From Ascaris suum (lineage: Eukaryota > Nematoda > Chromadorea > Rhabditida > Ascarididae): a stretch of 64,000 nt of DNA. Each line of letters opens with the position of its first letter. Position 1 is the stretch's first letter. Shown one piece after another: positions 39,601 to 61,200 of the stretch. The translations under genes were made by a program, and so were the position numbers. The notes below the pieces were generated by a model. The model was not told where the DNA came from and did no database searches. It was given only the letters and a program-made list of their open reading frames with translations. The DNA is taken from NCBI GenBank assembly GCA_013433145.1, contig CM024180.1:7196001-7260000 (forward strand), in the 5' to 3' direction.

Positions 39601-40897
39601 TGGATTTATAGTTAGTCGATACTGTTAGGATAAGATTTTAATGATATGGTAAATCATCAAGGCCACAGGCATTGTGAATCTGCAGTCTCATCGATTACTA
39701 CTTCAGGCTTGACATTTTATATGCCAACTTTAGTCAGTGTTACTACGCTTCAATTCTTGTCCATCGTGGGGGGCAACTTTCGTGTCCAACTAAATGTTTG
39801 CAATGTTTGAGTAATATTTTTTATTAACGATTTCTCCACCCTTTATTATTAGGGCTAGCTTTGAAGAGATGACTCAAAGCACTCGAATCGTAGTTGACAT
39901 AGTGGATTTTTTTCTTGGGAAAAAGATGGAGGAGGGGCTTAAAAGAGATCGTGATAATGAAATGAAATGCGTGGTTGAGGTTCGACTATCACCAGACCTT
40001 CGTTAGACTGGTAGGCTAAATTATTGCACAATAATTTCACAGGTTTTTTCTTCAAATTCATTGACAGTGGATTTTGATCTTTAAAGCAGAACCACGCTAA
40101 TGGGTGTTAAGTAGAGCTTCAACACTTGGAGGTAGTGGATGAGGTTGTTTTAGTGATTGCATTTCTTTAAACCTTTTACGGTTTAGTTAAACCTGTTGAA
40201 ATAGATGCAAACACTTGTTTTAGTTTAATTTTCTCCTGATTTTTTCCTCAATTTTTTCAATAAAAACTTATAAATCTCTTATTTTTTTAATGCGAAAATT
40301 TGTTCATTTTCTTAGTTTGTTTAATGAGAGTGTTAATTTTTTTTTCTAGTTTTTAACGTATTCTTATCTCTGCTTTATATTTTTATGAAATAAAAAGTTT
40401 TTTTTTTAAATTTCTGCTTCTTAAACGAAGATATATCGTTTTTCTTTTTTCTAAGCAGAAATTTTTTTCAAAGCTTTTTCGCATTCCAAAAAAAAATTCC
40501 TTTTATTAATCTCATTATTTTTTCAACGACAAATTATGTTTTCTATACTTTAAAAAAAAAGCCTGTCGTTTTCCTATTTTTTAAAAGAAATTCATGCGGT
40601 AGTTGACTTTCGTGAGAAATAAATGCCCGGTGGTTTTATTTTATGAAAATGATAACCTCAGTGATGCAGCATTTGAGATAAAATAGCTCCATTTTGATTG
40701 GATTTTAATTGTAAGTTATTTTTATTATTTATAATTTATTCGTTTTATTATCTATTCATATCGTTCTAAATGCCCAATTTCTTAGTGCATATGAATCCAT
40801 TGTTGATGTTGAACCGTACGAGAGCTGCCGCGTTTCGTTCGGTGTCGGTTCAATTGTCCGTCCCCGATTGGATTGTCGCCTCGCTTTTATAGGGTAG
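36698..40897 (+). CDS. hypothetical three-exon gene between the SLC35F6 copies (first exon best supported)
   Basis: Exon 36698-36907 has an acceptor (GCTTCAG), an ATG at 36704, strong coding codon use, and a good donor (CAAGAG|GTAAGG). It encodes MRSTDFIDLTKMEMQSTKII on to LLQIISWQE. A second open segment, 37838-38001, ends at a good donor (AACAG|GTAAAT). A third, 40786-40897, follows TTTCTTAG and ends in TAG. The three join in phase to 159 codons. The weak point is exon 2: its acceptor (TTGCAAG) is poor, and its best codon pattern is in another frame or on the minus strand. The third segment overlaps a minus-strand TATA-like sequence. No family is recognised. A mariner remnant sits in the second intron. 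Exon 1 alone could instead be an alternative 3' exon of copy A, since its phase is compatible. Confidence 0.3.
38600..38850 (+). mobile_element. degenerate mariner transposase remnant (helix-turn-helix region)
   Basis: The plus strand reads WFSLFNEYNFGLSDD from 38610, then after an in-frame TAG FSEGKWNALIHDDRRRTTRA, then HHLHLAK, a second stop, and VEKLALWISP. This follows the mariner transposase N-terminal pattern: WF..F..G.F.L.D, then L..LI..DPRQTTRELAE, then VS..HL..LGKV.KLG.WVPH. The catalytic D,D34D domain is not readable downstream. The copy is inactive. It lies in the intergenic stretch between the two SLC35F6 genes. Confidence 0.6.
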
Positions 40898-40990
40898 CTC
40901 AGATTCGTCGTTCCCAGCTCTATTGAGTCGTCATTTGCTCTTAATCTTGATGGGGATGTTGTTGGTTAGCGCTTTGTGAAGTGTGTTGTG
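40780..40990 (-). promoter_or_regulatory. GC-rich segment with minus-strand TATA-like box
   Basis: On the minus strand CCCTATAAAAGCGAGGCGAC (TATA core at 40892-40884) is followed by a GC-rich stretch, then by AATAAAACG further on. This resembles a core promoter or the U3-R part of an LTR. The same DNA has a minus-strand open frame including ANDDSIELGTTNLSYP and ETRQLSYGSTSTMD. It lies about 0.75 kb before SLC35F6 copy B. Whether it is a promoter, a solo LTR fragment or an exon cannot be settled by eye. Confidence 0.3.
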
Positions 40991-41640
40991 AGAGTGTTTG
41001 AAGTCTTAGTCACGTTGTTTTGACTTGCGGTTTTCGTAAAATTATGCATCGAAGATTGCTTCGACAGTTGCAAACATCAGAGAAATAAAGAACTTTCAGA
41101 GATGAGTAAAAAAAGAACGAAAGAGAATTGCATAGAGAGAAATTACGTGCGTGAGGGCAAAAATTTTTTAAAGGTCAGTGAGCAGAAACATAAAATTGGA
41201 AAGTTTTGATTGATAGATCGGTTTCCGATCGTTGGCTTCAGATGATATGTGCAATTTGAAGGTGGACTTTGGAGCCATAATGAGAGGATACGTTTACGAA
41301 GTATGAAGAAGACTTCGTTTCTCTTATAAGCAAAAAGCTATTTCCAATCTTCTAGGAATTCTGAGGGCTAATAGCGAAAAAATTTGATATATGATGGCCA
41401 GTTCTTTGGTTCATGATGTATCCAACGCATGCATCTTTATTTGTCTTAATAGGCAGCAAGATGTAGTAAAAAGCGCAGCATATAAAATACACACATCGAA
41501 TCGATAGATCGAAGCATTTCTCCAAGCGATCGAAGGGATGCTAGAAGATATTCAGAGAGAATTAGAGTCCCATAAATGTGGAAGTTTTAGCTCGTCAGGA
41601 ATGTTTGCCTCGTTTACAGGATAGAGCTAATTAAACGGAG

Positions 41641-51936
<10,296 letters not shown>

Positions 51937-54900
51937 TGAATGAAGCGCCTTGCTTAATTTATTCACTCTTCAGTCGACGATTCAATATTGGCACTCCTGT
52001 TTTATTATTCCAACCTAATGCATATTGTATAATACCCACTTATACTAGTTTTCGATGATAGCACTGTGAGATGAATCCGAAAAATCACTGGTATCTACGA
52101 TATTATTTTTGCCTACATGTTGCCTGAATAAGGGAAATCATTTGAATCATGGTATGTAAAATAATATAAAGTAATTAAGTGGTTGGAGATTATTGTCTTT
52201 GATTATGCTGAGTGTATTTAATGAGGTGAAAAAAAAATTAATACGGTTTCTAGTACGGAAATATAGTTATGGGTTCTCAAAAGTTGAACGGGAACCTTTT
52301 GTGAAACGTTTCATAGATTATAGGTTGATTTGTAGATTTTTGTCGTTTTATTGGTTGCGGGGAAGAAGATGGACCACTAAATTTCTCTACTTTGGCGGAT
52401 TATCGCTATGAAGGGTTCAATATTGCATCCTAGTATTTCGCTGGTCTTTTTAATGCTTTATTTTCGTTTATTTTTGCATCTGCATTTTATTTTGGAAAGG
52501 AATTTAGAAAAAAAAATTTTGTTTTGGAAGAAAAGTACGTTTTTTAGCTGTTCCTTATTTTATTACTTACTTATAGATTAGAGCTGATTGGCTTGTTTTT
52601 CTTCCTGTTGCAATGCAGTCGTACAAAGTATATATTTCGTTCGAAAATTTTTTATTATCAGTTTTATTGCCTTAGCCATTTTCATTTAACACTTTTGCAA
52701 TATAGACTGTTTTTTGCATTTTAATAGCTTTTTGCAGTTTCTATCGCAATTTTTTTCATGTGACATAAATATCGTTGTGTACATATAAATGTTTTGATTT
52801 TTTTTCCTCATTGCAACGATCAGTTTGTTTCATTTTTTTTTTGCAATTTGCAATTGTAACTTGAATGATTTCAAATTTAATTTTATTTAATTTTGATGTC
52901 GGTTTGGTGATTCCTGTTGCAACAATTCTGCAGTCATGTTTTTTTTTAACTTGGAGTGTTGTCGGAATAGTCGAAGTTTTAAGTATTAGCAATATTCCTC
53001 CATCTCTTTTTCCCTCCTTCTCTCTCTCCCCCTCTCTGTTTTTTTGGAACATACCTCTTCGCAGTTTTTTTTTTTTTTTTTTGAGGAAGGAAACTATATT
53101 CAGTGCACTGTTTTCTTCAATAATTGATCATCTTGTCGAATTCAGTCGAACGTATGGAATATTGGTATCATTAGGTAATAATAGGTATAAATTGCAACAA
53201 TGGTACCACTCAAAAGGGGAAGAAAAGAGAAGGGAACGGAATGGGCAATGAAAGAACAGAATCGACGAATTTTTTTTTGATAGCTTAGAAAAGATTCGGG
53301 AACGTGAAACATTATAATAGCGGCTTTACTTTATAATCCTTATTTTTCGAGGTTATAACAACGAAATTATCAAATATATAGCAACAAAAATATATAAATA
53401 GGGAGATTGAAGACGTTAATTAGTATTCGTCAGATTTTTTTTTTTGATCTTTGAACTTTATTATTTTCAAGGTTAAATTATTAATATTTTACATTGTGCT
53501 CTTTATAAGTAACGCCTCTGAAATCTGTTAAATTATGAAAATTTGAATAAAAATTTTTGGTTGTAAAATCTCACCAAATATTTGAAGCTGCGTAATTTTC
53601 GATATTGATTTATTTGCTGCAAGTAGAAAATAATCGTATCATCACATTATATTTCCTTTTTAAGAGCTGTATATTTTACTGAAGAAAAAAAGTTGGTAAG
53701 ACTTGGTGGATATACGCGGGGGTTGAGTGGAATTTGTCTGGTATTTGTTTATGATGTTGTGGATGGGAACATCTACGAACAAGAGAAAAATGATATGAAT
53801 GCGGAAGTGGGTGATCATCGTCAAGGTTGTCGCTAATGTTGCCAACTTTTGCTGCGGTTATCCTGAGGTCTGGAGACTCTAAGATTGCAAATTTTCGCCC
53901 ATTTTACGAGTCTCTTGATATTGTCCTTTTCAAAAACTGCGCCCGAATTGTGCTAGCAGCCAAAGAAATAGGGTGGTCATCCTTTCCGGTTTTTTTGCGC
54001 GTCGTATTTTCCTGAAAGACCAGTTGTAGGATGACCCACTGTCGGGGAATTAGAACCGCATTGCTTAAAGAAGAACTTCAATATTAGAAGCATTTGAAAA
54101 AATAAAAGGCGTTGCGTAGTTGGCTGACAGCTGCGCAGGCACGGCATGCGTTTTTTAGATCCCATTCATCTGGTTAATGGTTGTAGCAAGTTGCTAAAGA
54201 AAAAGAAAAGGCCTGGAAAAATGAAGTCGGTTTTCAGCTGTTGAAAGTCCATACACAAATCTGCAAAATGCCTGTTTCTGTGTCGAAAAATAAGTGCAAC
54301 TTGGAAGTCCGATCGATATAAGGTATAAGCAAATTTCTTAACATTTCAATGAATCTGCAACTATCTTCGAGGTTAATGAATCGATCAAAACCATGGTCAC
54401 CAAGTTCGCTGACTAGCGCAAATGGTTGTCGAGCTGAAACTGTCTCATAGATAGGCAGACAGGCGCATACGCGTACGCAGATGCGTGTTAACTGCAGTGC
54501 ACTTTTGGGTAGATGTTCAAGTGTGCAGTAATACGGCTTCTTTAATGGTGAAATTGTTTTATCGGTGGCCACATTCCATTACGTATATGTTCACTCACCA
54601 CTCACTCATCGAAAAACTGTTGAATTCCATCCAGAAGGAATTAAACATCACGTTGCATACTGTTATCAATTGATCACGTTTCTTTATCACTACCGGACCG
54701 GACTTTTTGATAATAAGCACGAATGTGATCAAGAGATCTTGTATGTTTTCCCACTTTGTGCCGTTAAAATAAATAAATAATAAATAATAGTAGTAGAAAT
54801 TAGCGAGCAACTCCATGCATTTGAAGTACACATTTGTGCAGTGATCGTGCCTTTAAATGGCAGGTGTATTAGATGTTTGCTTATATGCCGAAATTTGGTA

Positions 54901-55260
54901 TTTGACGGATGGCGTCATATACGGAGAGGATTTACGACCGAATTTTTGTTGCCAATGGATAAAAGATCCACCGCGCAAATCTATGTGATGAATGAGCTAG
55001 GAATCTGTCTAGTCGAGTCTAATCTGCATATATGTAAATTGAGACGAACTGCCGAACGATGCATTTTAGAAGTGCGTGGTTGAAAAGAAATATTGTAGAG
55101 CAGCGAGCAATTTATATTTTAAAGGATTTCCAGAAATTTAACCGAATATTTGAATACGTGCGTTGCCGGAACCGAGATTAGTCCGGAAAACTTATAGATA
55201 CCGACTTCCGGAATTTTGTTAATTGGAACCAGTGCACAATTGATATAAACATTTGTTTAG
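51937..55260. other. intergenic region between SLC35F6 copy B and RARS2
   Basis: No gene is firmly supported. The block at 52700-53640 is T-rich with a CT-rich tract near 53000-53040. A 112-codon minus-strand frame at 54572-54234 (includes ELGDHGFDRFINLEDSCRFI) and an 80-codon plus-strand frame at 54841-55083 (includes MDKRSTAQIYVMNELGICLV) are coding-like but unrecognised. Missing N-terminal exons of RARS2 might lie here, though neither frame resembles that domain. Confidence 0.4.
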
Positions 55261-58200
55261 ATGCTCTCATTACGACAGTATTTGCATAATCTTCGGTGCA
55301 ATAAAAATTTGATTGCCGATCTATTACGACCAAGATTATCTTCAACTCGCCGTAAAATTGTTATCGATTATTCATCACCGAATATTGCGAAACGATTCCA
55401 TATTGGCAATTTAAGTTAAGTTGTCAAATTTTAATAAACACTTTGATTAGTCGTTAGAAAAAAAAAACTTTTTTATTTGCTTAATTGTTTTGTAAATTGT
55501 TTTTTAAAGTGAGATCTTGAAAGGTCGTGGGCGGTTTATTCGAGAATGTTTGAGGGGAAGTGGCAACCAAAACTCCAAGCAATATGTTTGCCTGATTCAA
55601 GTTCCTTCTGCTTTAGCGGTTTTCTACATACTAATACTTGTATTTGTTGTTTTCTGCGCCGAAATGTCAGCTTCCATGTCTGTTCGCATATTTTTGTCTA
55701 TCTGTGTGGTAGCTTAAACCTGGGTAATACGGAAGTAAAAGGTATGAAATTTAATGGGTCAAATATTTGTCGTAAAATAATTTTCTATGTGATCTTCCGC
55801 ATCCACCTATCGTTCTTCTCAGAGGTTATAAATATTCAAAAAGCGCTGGGAGATTTGCATGAATTTTTGACATTCGGATTTTTATTTTGCGCTAATCGGA
55901 CCGTAAAGTGACGAATCTTTTGGAGATTTCCGCAACGGAGGATATAGAGGTTTTCTTTATATCCTACTATTATTTTTATGCAACCTATAGTACCGGTTGC
56001 TAATATAAGAGGAATGTAAAAAGCACATATCGTTCCAATTCCTTTGATATATTTCCATACCTTCGTAGTTACTTTAATTTACCTTAGAAGTTTTGATGCT
56101 TAAGAATTTGAGTCGTAGCTAATCTCAAACGAAATATTAGCCGCATTTATATAAGAATGTAAAAGAAAGAACCTATTTATTGCAAGGTACGTTATTTAAT
56201 TTATAATTGCGTAAGGTTTATTTTTTTTATCAAACGGAAATGATTTTTAGGTCAACATTAATTGGTCGCTTTTTGGATTCGTTGCATCGAACGATTGGTG
56301 ATGAGGTGATATCGTTGAATTATTTGGGCGATTGGGGTTCACAATTCGCACTGATTGTTGCATATTGGCCCAAAGTGAGGCCTACCGATGAGGTTTGTGC
56401 TTATCGATGAAATATCTCGTACTTTACATGAATCTGTCATCTATTTTTGTTCTTTAATCAGTTTGCCGATTTACTCAACAACAACGATCGGAAATGCTTT
56501 TATATGTAGATAAATTCAAAAAATATTACGTCAATATCAATGTTGGGGATTGGGGCCAAATGATGTTCGGCGTCTGTGCGAACCTTTTGACTGCGAGGCA
56601 ACTAACTTTTCCCACCATTCCAGTGAGTCACCTTATAAATGGGACGGAAGCAGTTTTGGCCACTCATCTTTTCGGCCAGAAAAAGATGATCCAACAGGCG
56701 TTCTTCCCTCTCCTGTAGTCCAACAATTGATTCATTCGCTTCACAGTAGCAGGATCTCTCTTGCCGCCCACTTTTTAGGGCCCGTTGTCAGTCATCCGTC
56801 CGCGATTTCACCCTTTGCACGCTTACGGTAACGATGTAGATAAAAACCTAGTTAAGAGTTATATGTCGAGGCAGGTTAGCAGTGTTTTGTGGGAATTTAG
56901 ATATGACGAGTTATGATCAGAGGAAGGCCGTAACTAGACGAATTTAGGTGATTGTCCAAGCCGAGAAAAAGTGCTAAGACGATTAGATCTCGGTTCTGAC
57001 GTGAGAATCTGTTAATTTACATAGGAATTTCCGGGGGAACATAAGGTAGTGCAATTTACATTTGTCTCGAAGGGCATTTGCTGTTTTATTCTGTAATATA
57101 ATATTTTGTAGTGTGGCGTTTTAGTATACTGTAGGTAATGGAGGTGCGACCTTATTTTAACAAGTGCAGTCTTACTTTTGTTGTCTTTGTCGACCGATCC
57201 TCATCGTTTTGTTGATGCTTTGGTGACGGCGTCAAGGGTCTTCCATAGCTTAGTTTCAGTTGTTTTCCCAAAAGCCTTCCACTGTCGATGGTCATCTGAG
57301 GGATGCTTCTTAGATACAGGTGTTTATCTTTCATTGTTTCATAATCGATACTTTCTCGCAAACCACTTGAGCTTGTTATTGAAATGTGCAATTTAAATTA
57401 TGGAACGATGATCAGTGATGAGCTATAAGACATGAATTTCTTTTCACCTATATGAAATATTTCGGAGTTTTATAGGTATGGAACAATTGCAGCGATTTGG
57501 AGAAAATCGATTTATTGACAAGTTGCTATGTTAAAGCGAGCGCACTCGCTAGTGGTGATGTCGCCTTTCGTGCTGAATCGCGGCGTATTTTCAAAGAAAT
57601 GGAGAATGACCTAATTGCCGGTAATTTGAACAACGAGCGATTGCTTTTTTGGGATGAAGTGCGGAAGATTTCAATGAGACATCTTGATGAATTTTATAGG
57701 TACAGATAGCTACCTTTATATTTCGATATTTTTTGTTTTATGCTAATTTTTATGCTGAGGTTTGAGATCATTGAGGCATCCTGATTTGACCACTGAGTTC
57801 ACATTTTTATATTCTTGTCTCTTGTGGGCGCTATTTAAAGATGCCTCGGCATATTCCAGTATGCAAGAGTTGCCCTTGCAGTTGCGTGTTCTGATATTGC
57901 CAATGTTGTTATAGCAAAAGAGTTGCCCTGTGCAGTTGCGTGTTCTGAATAATTGCCAATGTTGTTACAACAGTAGTGGTTATTAGTGCAAAAGTTGTTG
58001 CTGAACATGCAGTTCTAATTTCTTTTTGCTGCATTTGATATAGCAAGGAATGTTTGGAGAGCAAAAGGAATGAAGGGAAAAAAGAGGAGGGAAAGGTCAT
58101 CTATCAGGTTTGCAAGTTTTTCTTCCGGCGAGTCAACAAAGAAAAAAGTTTTTTTGAACATTTCTAAATTCTGAGACCCCTAAGAATGTTAAAATTTCAG

Positions 58201-61200
58201 ACACATACTTCATCAAAATATAGCATGGCAAAAAAATTCTTTCCATAGACACATCGAGTTTGTTTTCTGGCTGAGGAATGAAAGCGATATTTTTTAATGC
58301 TTAAAGGCAACGAATTTTTTTCCATTTTCTGCGGGGTTACATTTTATCGTATTGTAATGTGGACGATCGATCAGATATTGTGAAGGAAATTACAGTTACA
58401 GCTTTAGAAATATCATCAAATTTTTGAAAAATTATTTCGAACTTTATCATTTGCAGACGATTAAGGATCAAGTTTGACGTTACATCTCCGGAATCGGAAA
58501 ATGTGAAGAAGGCGCACGAATTGATTGATGGTTTGCTGAACAAGGGTATCGCTCGCTTGGCTGCCGATGGTATAACGATCGTAAAGGATGACCGGATAGA
58601 AGGTTACGCGGCTATTCGCAAATCCGACAATTCTAGCCTGTATTTGTCTCGGTACACTTATAATTTTTCTGTCGTATCGGCGTTACACATAGGTTCAAAT
58701 TTTTCTATGAAGGGAATGTTCTTCGGCTTCTTTCTCTCCGATTAAGTAGTCTCTTTTCAGTCATCGCATTGTCCTTCCTCAATAGACCTCTCTTAATTTG
58801 CGAACCAATACCCTTATAGCAAAATCTCTCTTTCCTTATTTTTGGAAGTCTGATAATAAGAGGCGACCAGATCTTATACCCATTTTTCTGATGGCAAGCG
58901 TTTGCGGTATGATAAAATCGTTTTATGTGAAATTGTTTTTTTTTCATGAAATTTTTAGCACTTTCTGACCAAAATTTCTTTCTGTTCATCCATAGTTTGA
59001 ATTATTTGTTGATCGAATAAGCCCACGCATGTGCATCTCTCCAATTTTCTGCGGGTTTTGCTCGAAACAGTTTTTGCCCAATATGGGACCAATGTGGCCG
59101 TATTTTGCTGTGATTTTGGAAGAACCGTATGTGATCATGCTAAAGAAAACTGTATTGCTTGGCCATATTTGACCAGAAGCGACCAAAGCTGGATGTACAT
59201 ATGCTTTCATATAACTTTCGCTGAATTTATGTGTAATTTCTTTCAAATTTTTTTCCTTTGCTACCAAAATTTTCCTTCCTCCCAATCTTTTGCATTTCAG
59301 TACTTACTATGGTCAACTTGAAAGTTGTAAAATTTGTTACCGTCGTTCTAATTAAGGCTTAATGTGATAGGAAAAGTTAAGAGACATCATTTGAGCTCAT
59401 TGCTTTTTCAATGATTTTTTTTATAAAATGCTGATAATTTAACGCTAAAAGGCCATCGTAACCTTTCATCCTGTTTCAGGGAATTAGCATCTATATTAAG
59501 ACGTGAAGAGCTTTATGCGGCCGATTCGTATGTTTTTGTGGTTGATCGTGCACAATCGCGTCATTTCGAACTTCTCAAAAATTTATTATCCATTATTGAA
59601 CGAGATGATCTTTCAGCTAAAATTCACCATATTCCTTTTGGTCGTGTTAAAGGATTGTCGACAAGGTTGTTAAGCAAATTTTATTATCTAGCATTTATGC
59701 AAATTCTGTTGTCAGGCCTTTTTTCCTGCTAATTTTCTACCGACTGCAATTAAAGAATAAATATTTATTCACGAAATCGTTGAATCAGTAGTGAGGTAAA
59801 CAAAGTGATGAATGTGCGAAGAAAAAAGCAATTCGGTTTTATTCATTTTTATTATTTCTTTTGTTAAATTAGGTCTCATTCTTCCACAAACAATTGCAGC
59901 GGATGTCATATTGCTATATGAAGTTTTAATTTATTAGACAAACTTAAGTCTATTAAGTTTATAAAAAAAGTTTATTTTGTTTGTTGTCTTTGATGGTTGC
60001 ATTATTTAATGATGAAATAATATCATTTTTTAAAGATTTTTCCATAGTCTCTTAAATACTTGAATCAAACTGATCTCTTATATATTGCTCGTTTTTCTTT
60101 GGATTCCCAATTTTCACGTTATGCAAATTCATTCCATATTAATCGAACAGAAAATTAAAGAGTAATGAAATGCCAAAGAAAAGAATTTTCACAAAGGACG
60201 TGAACAAATTATAGGAAAGGGAGGACGGAAGCGGTCGACGAAATTATCGATCGTGGTTGTGAATTGGCTGCAGATTTTGTTCGTAAATCGAAAACCATTA
60301 AAATTGATGAATCGCAAATTCAAGGTTTGCCTTTTTTTTTCTTCGAATTTATGGCATTTTTATTTCTGAGAATATTTTCGAAACATGGGTACTTATTAAA
60401 GTAGAAATCAAATAGCCATTTCGATATTGAAAAGATGTGGTATGCAATTTGATTTCTGTCGGTTCTGTGAGATGCGACATGAATCCCATTTTTTAAAATG
60501 CCACATGAGCTAAACAAGCTCAATGTTGAGTTGAGAAAAGCAATGCAATGCGAAACGTTTTAAACACATGCGGTATAAAGTTGAGGTTTGCTGAGGGTTT
60601 TCTAGGGATTTCAGAGGTGTAGCTCGAGCTTCTCACACTCCACTCTAAGAGATTCGTTTAGAACAAAAAACTCAAAATTCGAACGTTGTGCATAGCAGAT
60701 AGGCGCATTCTGCATCGATTCACTCGTTGATGGAGGGAAGTGATCGTTACCAAATCGGAGATTGCACCCTCTTCCAAAGAATATTTTAATTTAGCCTTAA
60801 GCTTTAACTTGAAAACTTAATAGCTTCAAGTTGAAAACTTTTTTTAAAGATACAGCACTTAATCTATCGCTCTCAACAATCATCGTAAACGATTTAAAAA
60901 GGTCACGTAATAGCGAATATATATTCTCGTTTAATGACGCATTTCACCTCAATCAGAGTAATGCCCTTCTTCTTCAGGTTTGACAGTTTTCATTTCTTTT
61001 TCATTCTCTTTAATTCAAGCATGTTAGCTCATTGTTGATTAATTATACAATTCCAGCCCTATATTTTCCTTATCACTGAACCGATATCCTTTTTTTGAAG
61101 GGTTTTCTGTAGTTAAAAATATGATCCTTAAATTTCTTCGATTGGATGAATCAGTTGTAAAGAAGATAACTTTCTTTCTTTATGGTAAGGCTGATAATTG

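Noticed and set aside
58986..59321. Overlapping frames of 96-99 codons on both strands in a RARS2 intron
   Set aside because: Flanking RARS2 exons join in phase without them. Neither frame shows a family motif, and the two overlap antisense.
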